From Bifidobacterium hapali (GTDB lineage Bacteria > Actinomycetota > Actinomycetes > Actinomycetales > Bifidobacteriaceae), in NCBI RefSeq assembly GCF_002259755.1, contig NZ_MWWY01000028.1:23598-87597 (forward strand): a DNA stretch of 64,000 nucleotides, written 5' to 3'. Position numbers and translations under genes: made by a program. The notes beneath the pieces are model-generated. The model was given only the letters and a program-made list of their open reading frames with translations, made no database searches and was not told where the DNA came from. This document shows, piece by piece, positions 37,677 through 47,110 of this stretch (the first letter of the stretch is position 1; each line of letters opens with the position of its first letter).

Positions 37677-38587
37677 CGGGTTTCTCCCTTCTGCGTTTCC
37701 TGTGCGGATTGTGTCGCGTGATGGTGGTGGAATTCGGCTACTTCGGCAGGATTGTGCGTGTCGAGTATCATGTCTTGTCTTTCGTCGGCGCTGGGAGTGA
37801 CGAACATGTCGCCTTGTGGTGTGGTGACGACTTGTACTTGTGTGCCGTAAAGGTGGGTGAGGAGTGCTGAGTCGAGTACTTGATTCATGGCCGCGTAGTG
37901 TGGGTGACCGTCGAGGAGGTAGATTGCTCCAGTCAAGATCGGTAGCAGCATGTTGAGATCGTGTGCGACGACTTGGATGGTCATGCCGAGTTCTTGGTTG
38001 AGTCGTGCGAGTACGTGGACGACAGAGCGTTGGCTGGCGAGATCAAGATTGGCGAGAGGTTCGTCAAGCATGAGCAGTTGTGGGTCGGATACGAGTGCTT
38101 GTGCGATGGCAACGCGTTGACGTAGTCCTCCAGAGAGTTCAGAGAGTCTTAAGTGTGCTTTGTCTGTGATTCCTGTGAAGGTCATGGCTTCGCGGACTTT
38201 GGCTCGTTGTGCTTTGGTGACGAAATGGATGCCGAATTGTGTGCCGGTCAGTCCGAGTAGTACTGATTGTTCTGCGGTGAGGTTGGAGTCGATGTCGGTT
38301 GCGTAGCTTTGGGGTACGTAGCCGATGCGTCGGTTGGCTGAGCCGGCTGGCTGGTTGAGGATGGTAATTGATCCAGCTGTGAGGGGGAGTAGGCCGAGTT
38401 CGGCTTTCATCATGGTGGTTTTGCCGGTGCCATTCGTGCCGACGATTGCGGTGACTGAGCCGGTTGGGATGGCGAATGTGCCGTGTTGCCAGATGATACG
38501 TCCACCGCGTGCGACTGCTGCGTCTTGGAAGATGATGGCGCTGTCGTTTGACGTGGCGGTGTGTGCCTGTGTGATGTCGTGTGTCAT
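37673..38587 (-). CDS. metal ABC transporter ATP-binding protein (ZnuC/MntA family)
   Basis: Start 38587 gives 304 aa; earlier in-frame starts are not family-like. Walker A GTNGTGKTTM, the ABC signature LSGGLRQRVAIAQAL, Walker B LLMLDEPLANLD and the switch His in QVVAHDLN are present. The C-terminal tail (about 235-304), with a His-rich stretch (FHHHHATQ), is longer than in most ZnuC proteins and might sense metal. A Fur-family box lies 69 bases upstream. Confidence 0.92.
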   Translation of the reverse strand: MTHDITQAHTATSNDSAIIFQDAAVARGGRIIWQHGTFAIPTGSVTAIVGTNGTGKTTMMKAELGLLPLTAGSITILNQPAGSANRRIGYVPQSYATDIDSNLTAEQSVLLGLTGTQFGIHFVTKAQRAKVREAMTFTGITDKAHLRLSELSGGLRQRVAIAQALVSDPQLLMLDEPLANLDLASQRSVVHVLARLNQELGMTIQVVAHDLNMLLPILTGAIYLLDGHPHYAAMNQVLDSALLTHLYGTQVQVVTTPQGDMFVTPSADERQDMILDTHNPAEVAEFHHHHATQSAQETQKGETR

Positions 38588-38655
38588 AATGCTGCCGTTT
38601 TCTGTATATGGCCGGTTTTTGCCGGGGTTCTGCAACGGATTATGACAAATAACGT

Positions 38656-38670
38656 TGACAATCATTCTCA
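38656..38670. promoter_or_regulatory. Fur-family (Zur-like) operator upstream of the ABC ATPase
   Basis: TGACAATCATTCTCA fits the palindromic form TGAnAATnATTnTCA of actinobacterial Zur and Fur boxes. It lies between the binding-protein gene and the ATPase gene, so the ATPase-permease pair may have its own metal-controlled promoter. Confidence 0.65.
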
Positions 38671-38721
38671 ATAGTGAGGTGTGGTGTACCGTCATTGGTA
38701 CGTCACACCTCACAATGTGGA

Positions 38722-39867
38722 TTACTTGCCTGGGTCGCTCTGACCGGTGCTTGAACCGGTGGTGTCGTCGTTGTTGTTGGTATCAGTTGAGTTACTGTCA
38801 GGCGTGCATGATGCAGTTTTCGATGATGTACCAGCGTCGGACTTATTTGAGGCATCATCAGACGCAGTATTATCGTCGTCTGTACTGTCATCTGTTGTGT
38901 CGTTATCGTCGCTACTGCTCTCGTTATCGTCACAAGTATTGAAATAGCTAGTTAGTGTATCGACAAGTGAGGCTATCCAATCCGTGAGATTAGCCTTATC
39001 TTGCGGCATCTGCTCGCTTACATCAAACACAGGCACATCGGAACGGCCAGCTGTACCAGTGATCATATTGGTCGCGTCAGAGGCTTCCTGCGTATTGTTC
39101 ACCAGCAAATCAATGTCTCGATCTTCAATGAGCTTTTGAAACTCTTGCAGATCTGCTGGTGCAGCTTCTCCTTCAGCTGCGGATGACGCAGCATACCCCT
39201 TAGGAGTCTTGTCAGTGAAACCCATATCGCTCATCAGATAATAGGCCACAGACTCAGTGGCTGCGTAGGTGGCGTCTTTATGTGCTTGAGAAAAGTCGTC
39301 CATTGCTTGTTCGACTTTCGTTTCAGCTTCTTGCCACTGTTCATAACGCTTAGTGAAATCGTCTTTCTTTGAAGGCAAAGCCTTAGAGAATGCGTCAACA
39401 AGTTCTTTAGCCATACCAGAACGCGCATCCTTTGAGAACCACAGGTGAGGATTATCACCCTCCATTGCACCAACAATCTGCGCGGCAGACACGCTCACCG
39501 TTTGCTTGCTGAGACTTTTAGACGCCCATGAGTCGTATCCGGCACCGTTGAGCACCACGATTTGTGCCTTCGCAATCTTCGCAACATCGGAAGTTTTTGG
39601 TTCAAAATCGTGCGCATCTACATTCGTGGAATCGAGAATCGACGTAACGTTCACATCGTCGCCGCCAATCTGCTTGGCCAGCGATCCCCACTGATTAATC
39701 GATGACACGACATCAATCGGACCGGTGGGCTCCTCCTGCGTTGGCGTTTGAGATTGAGGTTGTGTTTGTGGTTCGGATGACATGCCGCACCCGGCGGAAA
39801 TGATCAGCGCCGAGACCGCGAAAAATCCCGTCAAGGCCTTGAATATATGCGAACAACGAATGCTCAT
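38722..39867 (-). CDS. metal-binding lipoprotein of the ABC transporter (ZnuA family)
   Basis: A 381-aa lipoprotein with lipobox ISAGC (Cys27). The cluster 9 metal-binding fold is recognisable: NVTSILDSTNVDAHDFEPKT with His near 78, ADIVVLNGAGYDSW-type strand, NPHLWFSKD, and DLLVNNTQEASDATN. The last ~65 residues are an Asp/Ser/Thr-rich tail with one Cys, rather than the His-rich central loop of E. coli ZnuA. It is the first gene of the transporter operon. Zn or Mn cannot be told apart by eye. Confidence 0.9.
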   Translation of the reverse strand: MSIRCSHIFKALTGFFAVSALIISAGCGMSSEPQTQPQSQTPTQEEPTGPIDVVSSINQWGSLAKQIGGDDVNVTSILDSTNVDAHDFEPKTSDVAKIAKAQIVVLNGAGYDSWASKSLSKQTVSVSAAQIVGAMEGDNPHLWFSKDARSGMAKELVDAFSKALPSKKDDFTKRYEQWQEAETKVEQAMDDFSQAHKDATYAATESVAYYLMSDMGFTDKTPKGYAASSAAEGEAAPADLQEFQKLIEDRDIDLLVNNTQEASDATNMITGTAGRSDVPVFDVSEQMPQDKANLTDWIASLVDTLTSYFNTCDDNESSSDDNDTTDDSTDDDNTASDDASNKSDAGTSSKTASCTPDSNSTDTNNNDDTTGSSTGQSDPGK

Positions 39868-39940
39868 CCTGCCTGCTCCATCGTGCGTCTCGAATCGTGA
39901 TCAATGTCCTACTAACTTGTAATGACCTGTATCCAAGATA

Positions 39941-39955
39941 GCCTAACGCTAAGGC
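39941..39955. promoter_or_regulatory. candidate DtxR/MntR-like half-palindrome
   Basis: GCCTAACGCTAAGGC has 4-bp perfect arms and a partly symmetric centre, loosely like DtxR-family boxes. It lies between the divergent metal transporter and folD genes. The match is weak. Confidence 0.3.
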
Positions 39956-39984
39956 AATGAACATGATACGACACAGGGGGATGG

Positions 39985-40869
39985 ATGACTGAAGCCATTA
40001 AACTCGACGGCAAGCTCACCGCAGCACGTATCAAGGAGCATTTATCGACTCGAATCGAGCGGCTCAAGAACAACGGTATTGAACCAGGACTAGGAACACT
40101 ACTTGTTGGTAGCGATCCCGGTTCGATGAAATACGTAGCCGGCAAACACGCCGACTGCGCTGAGGTTGGTATTCGATCTATTCGCAAAGATTTACCTGCA
40201 GATGCCAGTTTTGAACAGATCGCTCAAGCAGTCCAAGAGTTGAATGAGGACCCCGCATGCACCGGCTATATTGTTCAACTTCCGCTGCCGAAAGGTATTG
40301 ATGAGAACGCTGTTATCGATCTCATCGATCCAGCCAAAGATGTTGATGGTATGCATCCCTACAACCTCGGTGAACTCGTACTTCACGTTCACGGTGACAT
40401 CACCACGCCACTACCATGCACGCCGCGTGGTGTTATTGAACTGCTTGATGCTTACGACATCGATTTAGACGGTAAAGAAGTATGCGTGCTTGGTCGCGGC
40501 ATCACCATCGGTCGCACGATCGGTCTTATGTTGACCCGTAAAGCCGTTAACGCAACGGTTACTTTGTGTCATACCGGTACGCGCGATATTGCGCAGCACA
40601 CACGTCGTGCTGATGTCATCGTCGCAGCAATGGGTTCAGCTGGATTTGTTAAGCCAGACATGATCAAAGACGGCGCGATTCTACTCGACGTTGGAGTCTC
40701 GCGCGTATTTGATGAAGAAGCTGGCCGCTGGCGCGTGCGTGGCGACGTAGACCAGTCCTGTTACGGCAAAGCATACGCTTATTCACCGAATCCCGGCGGT
40801 GTCGGTCCCATGACACGCGCCATGCTCCTCGCCAACGTAGTAGAAATAGCCGAACGCAAGCTGCGCTAG
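39985..40869 (+). CDS. folD: methylenetetrahydrofolate dehydrogenase / cyclohydrolase
   Basis: FolD interconverts methylene-, methenyl- and formyl-tetrahydrofolate with NADP. The 294-aa protein has Tyr50-Val-Ala-Gly-Lys54 with the catalytic Lys, [31 protein letters not shown], the nucleotide loop [11 protein letters not shown] and the closing [20 protein letters not shown] lies 4 bases before the start. Confidence 0.97.
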   Translation: MTEAIKLDGKLTAARIKEHLSTRIERLKNNGIEPGLGTLLVGSDPGSMKYVAGKHADCAEVGIRSIRKDLPADASFEQIAQAVQELNEDPACTGYIVQLPLPKGIDENAVIDLIDPAKDVDGMHPYNLGELVLHVHGDITTPLPCTPRGVIELLDAYDIDLDGKEVCVLGRGITIGRTIGLMLTRKAVNATVTLCHTGTRDIAQHTRRADVIVAAMGSAGFVKPDMIKDGAILLDVGVSRVFDEEAGRWRVRGDVDQSCYGKAYAYSPNPGGVGPMTRAMLLANVVEIAERKLR

Positions 40870-40919
40870 CCGAATCAGCTGAATCAACATAGGATTACGC
40901 AAACAAATTCCGATATCGA

Positions 40920-41007
40920 GCGTGTGATTGGGATGTACTGTTCGTGACCATAAGACTCGGCCGAGCGGCCCGGAGCGTGTCACGAACAGTACATCCCAAT
41001 CACACGC
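40920..41007. repeat. long perfect inverted repeat, 29-bp arms
   Basis: Arms 40920-40948 and 40979-41007 are exact complements (start GCGTGTGATTGGGATGTACT), separated by 30 bases that contain a smaller palindrome CTCGGCCGAG (40956-40965). As RNA this would be a very stable hairpin. Its sequence is unrelated to the palindromes at 42.9 and 57.2 kb. Confidence 0.9.
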
Positions 41008-41057
41008 GGGCAATAGTGCTGTCAATACTTCCCCGACACGCCTGCGGAACCGTAAAG

Positions 41058-41143
41058 CAGACAATCCAGTGGATTGTCTGTAGGTGACGCCGTGGGGTTG
41101 GGGCCCCGCGGTAGAAATACAGTGTCCGGGCGACACGCCCGGA
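41058..41143 (+). ncRNA. three-hairpin cluster, candidate structured RNA or leader
   Basis: Hairpin A (41058-41080) has 10 perfect pairs and a 3-base loop, CAGACAATCC/GGATTGTCTG. Hairpin B (41090-41111) has 8 pairs including one G-T. Hairpin C (41125-41143) has 8 perfect pairs, TCCGGGCG/CGCCCGGA. They are separated by 9 and 13 bases. The compact order suggests a folded RNA, but no known family was recognised. Confidence 0.35.
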
Positions 41144-41261
41144 TTCCTCTAATCTCAAATGGACAGGGCTAACGGTATTGTAGAAACTCGCGTGTGCGTA
41201 ACGTATGCGTACATAATTGAAGAACGATTTTATCCACCTAATTATTTAAGAAACCACATTA

Positions 41262-42743
41262 ATGGCAGAGAACAATAACGAAGTTACCAAGGTCGCCATC
41301 AACGATATCGGCACCGAGGAAGACTTCATCAAGGCAGTCGATTCCACCATCAAGAACTTCGATGATGGTGATCTGGTCGAAGGTACCGTTGTCAAGGTTG
41401 ATCGTGACGAGGTTCTGGTCGACATCGGCTACAAGACTGAGGGTGTCATTCCCTCCCGTGAGCTTTCCATCAAGAAGGACGTTGATCCGGACGAGGTCGT
41501 CGAGGTCGGCGATCCGATCGAGGCCCTTGTCGTCACTAAGGAAGACAAGGAAGGCCGTCTGATTCTGTCTAAGAAGCGTGCTCAGTACGAGCGTGCTTGG
41601 GGTGACATTGAGAAGATCAAGGAAGCCGATGGCGTTGTCGAAGGCACCGTCATCGAAGCTGTCAAGGGTGGCCTCATCGTGGACATCGGTCTGCGTGGCT
41701 TCCTGCCGGCATCTCTGGTTGAGATGCGTCGTGTCCGCGATCTCTCCCCGTACATCGGTCAGAAGATCAAGGCCAAGATCCTTGAGCTCGACAAGAACCG
41801 CAACAACGTGGTTCTCTCTCGTCGTCAGTACCTCGAGGAGACCCAGTCTGAAGTGCGCGAGACCTTCCTCTCGCAGCTCAAGAAGGGCCAGATCCGTGAA
41901 GGTGTTGTGTCCTCTATCGTCAACTTCGGTGCATTCGTTGATCTCGGTGGCGTTGACGGCCTGATCCACGTTTCCGAGCTGTCTTGGAAGCACATCGACC
42001 ACCCGTCTGAGGTTGTCAAGGTCGGCGACAAGGTCACCGTTGAGGTGCTCGATGTCGATCTCGATCGTGAGCGCATTTCCCTGTCGCTCAAGGCCACTCA
42101 GGAAGATCCGTGGCAGCGCTTCGCTCGCACCCACGTTCCTGGCCAGATTGTCAAGGGCAAGGTCACCAAGATCGTCCAGTTCGGCGTGTTCATCTCCGTC
42201 GAAGATGGTATCGAGGGCCTCGTGCACATCTCCGAGCTGGCCAACCGCCACGTGGAGAACCCGGAGACCGTTGTCAAGCCGGGCGAAGAAGTGTTCGTCA
42301 AGGTCATCGACGTTGATCTCGATCGTCGTCGTATCTCCCTGTCCCTCAAGCAGGCCAACGACTCCGTTGACCCGAACTCCGAGGACTTTGATCCGGCGCT
42401 GTACGGCATGCCGGCCGAGTACGACGAGGAAGGCAACTACAAGTATCCGGAAGGCTTCGACCCGAACACCAACGAGTGGATCGCTGGTTTCGAGAAGCAG
42501 CGCGAGGAGTGGGAAGCCCAGTACGCGGCTGCTCACGACCTGTGGGAGCAGCACAAGGCGTTCGTCGCCAAGGAGCTGGAGAACGCTGCCGCTTCGGCCG
42601 CCGAAGATGGTCAGGCTCCGAAGGAAGAGAAGCACGAGGAAGCCGCTGCTACCTCCAACTACTCTTCCGAGAACACGTCTGCCGGTACTCTCGCCGACTC
42701 CGATCAGCTCGCCGCTCTGCGCGATCAGCTGCTCGGCAAGTGA
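41262..42743 (+). CDS. rpsA: 30S ribosomal protein S1
   Basis: S1 binds mRNA on the small subunit. The 493-aa protein has four S1 domains: about 32-103, 117-188, 205-275 and 290-362. The third and fourth end in the repeated LDRERISLSLK and LDRRRISLSLK. An acidic, Ala/Glu-rich tail follows. No Shine-Dalgarno sequence precedes the ATG (AAACCACATTA), as is also true of rpsA in E. coli, where translation is self-regulated. Codon bias is very strong. Confidence 0.97.
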   Translation: MAENNNEVTKVAINDIGTEEDFIKAVDSTIKNFDDGDLVEGTVVKVDRDEVLVDIGYKTEGVIPSRELSIKKDVDPDEVVEVGDPIEALVVTKEDKEGRLILSKKRAQYERAWGDIEKIKEADGVVEGTVIEAVKGGLIVDIGLRGFLPASLVEMRRVRDLSPYIGQKIKAKILELDKNRNNVVLSRRQYLEETQSEVRETFLSQLKKGQIREGVVSSIVNFGAFVDLGGVDGLIHVSELSWKHIDHPSEVVKVGDKVTVEVLDVDLDRERISLSLKATQEDPWQRFARTHVPGQIVKGKVTKIVQFGVFISVEDGIEGLVHISELANRHVENPETVVKPGEEVFVKVIDVDLDRRRISLSLKQANDSVDPNSEDFDPALYGMPAEYDEEGNYKYPEGFDPNTNEWIAGFEKQREEWEAQYAAAHDLWEQHKAFVAKELENAAASAAEDGQAPKEEKHEEAAATSNYSSENTSAGTLADSDQLAALRDQLLGK

Positions 42744-42797
42744 GCGTCTCCTGAACGAGAAGAAGTGATTCAGTACTGATCTATCGGTCTGAATAAG

Positions 42798-42829
42798 AAA
42801 GCCCGATCCCACACGTGGGGTCGGGCTTT
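42798..42829 (+). terminator. intrinsic terminator after rpsA
   Basis: A 13-bp stem (AAAGCCCGATCCC with one G-T pair) and a 6-base loop end in the T-rich CTTTCCTGTG, 55 bases after the rpsA stop. Confidence 0.88.
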
Positions 42830-42885
42830 CCTGTGTTATGGGCTTTCTTGCGCTATACGGATGCTGTTGCTGTTGGCCGTCTATA

Positions 42886-42942
42886 GTGCGTGGCGGAAAT
42901 CTCTCACTGAGCGCCGCTCAGTGAGAGATTTCCGCCACGCAC
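42886..42942. repeat. palindromic element, copy A (28-bp arms)
   Basis: Arms 42886-42913 and 42915-42942 are exact complements around a single base. The inner 53 bases (42888-42940), with core GGCGGAAATCTCTCACTGAG, recur at 57220-57272 with one difference, at the centre. It lies between the rpsA terminator and coaE. Confidence 0.93.
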
Positions 42943-42978
42943 GTATGGTATGCGATCGGGCGTTATTATGTGTTTGTG

Positions 42979-43659
42979 ATGATACGAGTGGGATTGACTG
43001 GCGGCATTGCAGCCGGTAAAAGTACAGTATCGGCGCATTTGCGCACGCTCGGCGCAACAGTGATCGACTACGACGAGTTAGCCAGACTCGTCGTCGCACC
43101 CGGCAGTGTTGGACTGCATCGTATCGTGGAAGAATTTGGACCGGATGCGGTATCTGTCGATGGCACGATGAACCGTGAATGGATGGCCGAGCATGTATTT
43201 GGCCCGAGTGCCCCAGCGGACGCACTCGAACGGCTGGATGCCATTGAACATCCACTGATCTATACGGAAGCGGCGAGGCTGGATCGTGAGACTGCCACGC
43301 GTGCCATCGATGATGCCATGCCGCATGTCATTGTACATGACGTGCCGCTGTTGGCTGAAGTGATTGATACGATCCCGTTCCGCTTCGACCATATCGTCAC
43401 GGTCGAAGCGCCGATTGGCGTGCGCATCGCGCGCATGATGACCGAGCGAGGCATGAGCCGCGCACAGGCCGAGGGACGCATCAAGCATCAATCGGACGAA
43501 TCTGAACGTCGCTCGATCGCAGACATCGTGATCGACTCGACACAACCGTTACATAGCATGTTATCGCAAGTGGAACAACTGTATGCTGATTGGACACGGT
43601 GTCCTCACTTTTTGACTACATCCGGTATTTTTACCAACGATTCTGAGGACGTCAGCTAA
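42979..43659 (+). CDS. coaE: dephospho-CoA kinase
   Basis: CoaE phosphorylates dephospho-CoA in the last step of CoA synthesis. The ATG at 42979 gives 226 aa with the P-loop GLTGGIAAGKST at the N-terminus, IDYDELARLVVAPG, the FDHIVTV strand and the lid motif RIKHQSDESERR. GTG codons at 42970 and 42976 are alternative starts. TTATTATG just upstream could be a -10 for a leaderless transcript. uvrB follows by about 100 bases. Confidence 0.94.
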   Translation: MIRVGLTGGIAAGKSTVSAHLRTLGATVIDYDELARLVVAPGSVGLHRIVEEFGPDAVSVDGTMNREWMAEHVFGPSAPADALERLDAIEHPLIYTEAARLDRETATRAIDDAMPHVIVHDVPLLAEVIDTIPFRFDHIVTVEAPIGVRIARMMTERGMSRAQAEGRIKHQSDESERRSIADIVIDSTQPLHSMLSQVEQLYADWTRCPHFLTTSGIFTNDSEDVS

Positions 43660-43763
43660 CGTGACTGCTTCGTATTTGCCTATCTTGGGTCTCGCAATAT
43701 AGGACAAATGTTCGAGTTTGTTGGTAGGCTGTAGCCAGCATAGGCCAGTCGAAGGGAGTGGTG

Positions 43764-45875
43764 ATGAGTTTTAACATCGAACGATCGAATAAGCCGTTCG
43801 TCGTCAAATCGCCATATAAGCCATCCGGCGACCAGCCACAGGCCATCGACGAACTGGCGCGTCGCATCGAGAATGGTGAGAACGACGTGGTGCTCATGGG
43901 TGCCACCGGTACTGGCAAAACTGCTACGACTGCATGGCTTATCGAGCGGCTTCAGCGGCCTACACTCATCATTGAGCCGAACAAGACACTTGCCGCTCAG
44001 CTGTGTGCTGAATTCCGTGAGCTTATGCCCGACAATGCGATCAGCTATTTCGTAAGCTACTACGATTACTACCAGCCGGAAGCCTATATTCCGCAAACGG
44101 ATACGTATATTGAGAAAGATTCCAACATCAACGATGATGTGGAACGACTACGCCATGCCGCTACTGCGAATCTGCTCACTCGTCGTGACTGCGTGGTCGT
44201 TGCTACTGTCTCGTGTATTTACGGTCTTGGTACACCCGAGGAGTACGCCGGTCGTATGCTCTTCCTCAAGGAAGGACAAGAGATCAACCGTGACGATTTG
44301 CTGCGACAATTCGTGGCGATGCAGTATAAGCGCAATGATATTGCGTTTACGCGCGGTACATTCCGCGTGCGCGGCGACACGGTCGAGATCATTCCCGTCT
44401 ACGAGGAACTAGCGATTCGTATTGAATTCTTCGGTGACGAAATCGATCGTATTTCCACGTTGCATCCGTTAACTGGCGATGTCATTGATCATGAGTCTGA
44501 GGTACATATTTTCCCGGCCTCCCACTATGTGGCTGGCCCGGAGCGCATGGAACGAGCACTGAAAACTATTCAAGCTGAACTCGATCAACGCACTGCTGAA
44601 CTGCGCAAACAAGGCAAAGAACTTGAAGCCCAGCGGTTGACGATGCGCACCACGTACGATCTTGAAATGCTCGCCCAAGTAGGCGTGTGCTCTGGAGTCG
44701 AGAATTATTCTCGTCATTTTGACGGTCGAGCACCCGGCACGCCACCGCACACGCTGCTTGATTTCTTCCCCGACGATTTTCTTCTGGTCATTGACGAATC
44801 GCATGTTACGGTTCCTCAAATCGGCGCAATGTACGAGGGCGATGCTTCACGCAAACGCACCCTCGTAGATTTCGGCTTCCGCTTGCCTTCGGCAATGGAC
44901 AATCGTCCGCTCAAATGGCCAGAGTTTCTGGAACGCGTCGGCCAAACAGTGTACTTATCGGCTACTCCTGGCGATTACGAGCTGGGACTGTCTGACGGTG
45001 TGGTTGAACAGATCATCCGTCCAACTGGATTACTTGACCCGAAAGTCGAAGTGCGTCCCACAAAAGGGCAGATTGATGATCTGCTTGCTGAGATTAAAGA
45101 TCGCGTGGCTAAGAACGAGCGTTCGCTAGTGACGACGCTTACCAAGAAAATGGCCGAAGATTTGACTGATTACTTGGTTGAGCGCGGCATTAAGGTCGAG
45201 TATTTGCATTCGGATGTTGATACGTTGCGTCGTGTTGAACTGTTGCGTGAGTTGCGCGAAGGCAAGATCGACGTGATTGTCGGTATTAATCTGTTGCGCG
45301 AGGGCTTGGACCTTCCTGAAGTGTCGTTAGTGGCGATTCTTGACGCGGATAAGGAAGGATTCTTGCGTTCGTATCGTTCACTCATTCAGACGATCGGTCG
45401 TGCGGCACGTAATGTGTCCGGCACGGTGATTATGTACGCTGATGAGACGACGGATGCGATGCACAAGGCTATTGACGAGACTGAGCGTCGTCGTGCCAAG
45501 CAGATGGCGTATAACAAGGCGCATCATATTGATCCTAAGCCGCTCATCAAGAAAATCAGTGATGTCAACGACATGCTCGCCAAAGAGGATGTGGATACGC
45601 AGACTTTGCTGGCAGGTGGTTATCGTAACGCTGGCAAGGCTGGTAATACGCATCTGGGTGTGCCTTCTCTTGATAAGAACGAAGCAGATAAACGTCATGA
45701 GGAAATTCTCAAGGCCGGTTTGCCTGCTCAAGATCTTGCTGATTTAATCCGTCAGTTGAGCGAGCAGATGCACACGGCTGCTGAGCAGCTCCAGTTTGAG
45801 CTTGCCGCACGTTTGCGCGACGAGATTCGTGATCTAAAGAAGGAGTTGCGTCAAATCACAGAAGCGAATAAGTGA
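43764..45875 (+). CDS. uvrB: UvrABC excision nuclease subunit B
   Basis: UvrB verifies damage and holds UvrC in nucleotide excision repair. The start at 43764, behind GAAGGGAG, gives 703 aa; two GTG codons precede it. Walker [12 protein letters not shown] (about 47-57), the beta-hairpin segment [38 protein letters not shown], the helicase motif QTIGRAARN and the C-terminal UVR domain ([18 protein letters not shown]) are all present. Mfd, its partner in coupled repair, is at 4.4 kb. Confidence 0.98.
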   Translation: MSFNIERSNKPFVVKSPYKPSGDQPQAIDELARRIENGENDVVLMGATGTGKTATTAWLIERLQRPTLIIEPNKTLAAQLCAEFRELMPDNAISYFVSYYDYYQPEAYIPQTDTYIEKDSNINDDVERLRHAATANLLTRRDCVVVATVSCIYGLGTPEEYAGRMLFLKEGQEINRDDLLRQFVAMQYKRNDIAFTRGTFRVRGDTVEIIPVYEELAIRIEFFGDEIDRISTLHPLTGDVIDHESEVHIFPASHYVAGPERMERALKTIQAELDQRTAELRKQGKELEAQRLTMRTTYDLEMLAQVGVCSGVENYSRHFDGRAPGTPPHTLLDFFPDDFLLVIDESHVTVPQIGAMYEGDASRKRTLVDFGFRLPSAMDNRPLKWPEFLERVGQTVYLSATPGDYELGLSDGVVEQIIRPTGLLDPKVEVRPTKGQIDDLLAEIKDRVAKNERSLVTTLTKKMAEDLTDYLVERGIKVEYLHSDVDTLRRVELLRELREGKIDVIVGINLLREGLDLPEVSLVAILDADKEGFLRSYRSLIQTIGRAARNVSGTVIMYADETTDAMHKAIDETERRRAKQMAYNKAHHIDPKPLIKKISDVNDMLAKEDVDTQTLLAGGYRNAGKAGNTHLGVPSLDKNEADKRHEEILKAGLPAQDLADLIRQLSEQMHTAAEQLQFELAARLRDEIRDLKKELRQITEANK

Positions 45876-45896
45876 GTTGCGTCAGCGCCTATTCAT

Positions 45897-46904
45897 ATGC
45901 TGGTAGGCATGTCTGAAACCCCTGTTGTGTTTATGATCGCTACGTTTGTGGTGTTGGCGGCATTCTTTGTTGTCGATTTGTTTGTTATCGGCCGCAAACC
46001 TCATGTGCCGTCTACGAAGGAATGCTTGCAGCATATTGCATTCTTCGTGGTGGCTGCACTGATCTTCGGCGGCATCATGTGGGCTGTAGCCGGAGCTAAG
46101 CCGGCTATTGAGTTCTATTCTGGGTGGCTTACCGAATATTCATTGAGTGTTGATAACTTATTTGTTTTTGTCATTATCATGTCAAACTTCGCAGTACCGA
46201 AAGTGCTGCAGAAGTATGTATTGTCGGTTGGTATTACGGTTGCGTTGATTTTGCGCGGTGTTTTCATCCTGATTGGTGCCGCGCTGATTGAACGATTCAC
46301 GTGGATTTTCTTCCTGTTTGGTGCCTTCCTGATTGTTACGGCAGTCAAACTAGTAACCGGCGGTGATGATGACGAGGAGTATCACGAGAACGGCGTTATT
46401 CGTGTGCTACGTAAGGTGATGAAGATTTCTGACGAATACGATGGGGAGAAACTGCGCACGGTTAAGAATGGTGTGAAGTATTTTACGCCGATGCTTGTTG
46501 TTTTCCTTGCCATCGGTACTACCGATGTGATGTTTGCATTCGACTCTATTCCTGCAATTTTTGGTCTGACTAAAGATCCGTTCATTGTGTTCACCTCCAA
46601 TGTGTTCGCATTGCTAGGTTTGCAGCAGTTATACTTCCTGCTCGGCGCGTTACTGGATAAGCTTGTTTACTTGCCGCTTGGCCTGTCGATTGTACTTGGT
46701 TTTATCGGAGTTAAGCTCATTATGGAAGCGTTGCATGGCAATTCACTACCATTCCTTAATGGTGGTCAGCCGGTCGCATGGGTTCCTGAAGTACCGACGT
46801 GGCTGTCGTTGGCGGTTATTGTGGCGGCGATTGGTGGAGCTGCGTTGGCCAGCGTGCTAAAGATGAAGTCATTGGAATCTTCAGGGTCAACTCATCGCGA
46901 TTAA
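45897..46904 (+). CDS. TerC family integral membrane protein
   Basis: TerC proteins are tied to tellurite resistance and to Mn2+ export or metal supply to exported proteins. The 335-aa protein has about nine membrane segments and the family's acidic motifs SVDNLFVFVIIMSNF (about 77-91) and GTTDVMFAFDSIPAIFG (about 202-218). An ATG at 45909 is an equally good start. The gene ends in a strong terminator. Confidence 0.9.
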   Translation: MLVGMSETPVVFMIATFVVLAAFFVVDLFVIGRKPHVPSTKECLQHIAFFVVAALIFGGIMWAVAGAKPAIEFYSGWLTEYSLSVDNLFVFVIIMSNFAVPKVLQKYVLSVGITVALILRGVFILIGAALIERFTWIFFLFGAFLIVTAVKLVTGGDDDEEYHENGVIRVLRKVMKISDEYDGEKLRTVKNGVKYFTPMLVVFLAIGTTDVMFAFDSIPAIFGLTKDPFIVFTSNVFALLGLQQLYFLLGALLDKLVYLPLGLSIVLGFIGVKLIMEALHGNSLPFLNGGQPVAWVPEVPTWLSLAVIVAAIGGAALASVLKMKSLESSGSTHRD

Positions 46905-46924
46905 AGTATCGTTACCGCGTGTAC

Positions 46925-46960
46925 ACCCGTTGTGAATGCTTGATTCACAACGGGTTTTTG
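46925..46960 (+). terminator. intrinsic terminator after the terC gene
   Basis: A 13-bp perfect stem (ACCCGTTGTGAAT) with loop GCTTG is followed by TTTTG, 20 bases after the stop codon. Confidence 0.92.
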
Positions 46961-46988
46961 TATATGTCGCATAAGATGCGCTACGATA

Positions 46989-47004
46989 ATGTTAGCGCTC
47001 ACAA
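46989..47004. promoter_or_regulatory. LacI-family operator upstream of pyk
   Basis: ATGTTAGCGCTCACAA matches the eno operator at 14 of 16 bases and keeps the AGCGCT centre. It lies 107 bases before the pyk start. Shared control with eno by a LacI-family global regulator is likely. Confidence 0.72.
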
Positions 47005-47110
47005 CACACCGCATAAAACAGTGGCTGTGTTCGTAGTGTACTAGTAAACTGAACCTCGGCGGCCGGGTCATCCGATCCGGCACACACAAGATAGGAATAG
47101 GCAGGCATTC

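Larger units (their letters stand above)
40870..41261. other. structured intergenic region between folD and rpsA
   Basis: No gene is seen in this 392-base gap. It holds a 29-bp perfect inverted repeat (40920-41007) and three short strong hairpins in a row: 41058-41080, 41090-41111 and 41125-41143. The last is followed by TTCCTCT and might terminate folD transcription. The AT-rich stretch 41180-41261 probably carries the rpsA promoter. Confidence 0.75.

Noticed and set aside
41259..42812. 517-codon minus-strand frame across rpsA
   Set aside because: Same codon-bias effect over a highly expressed gene; no start signal or domain.
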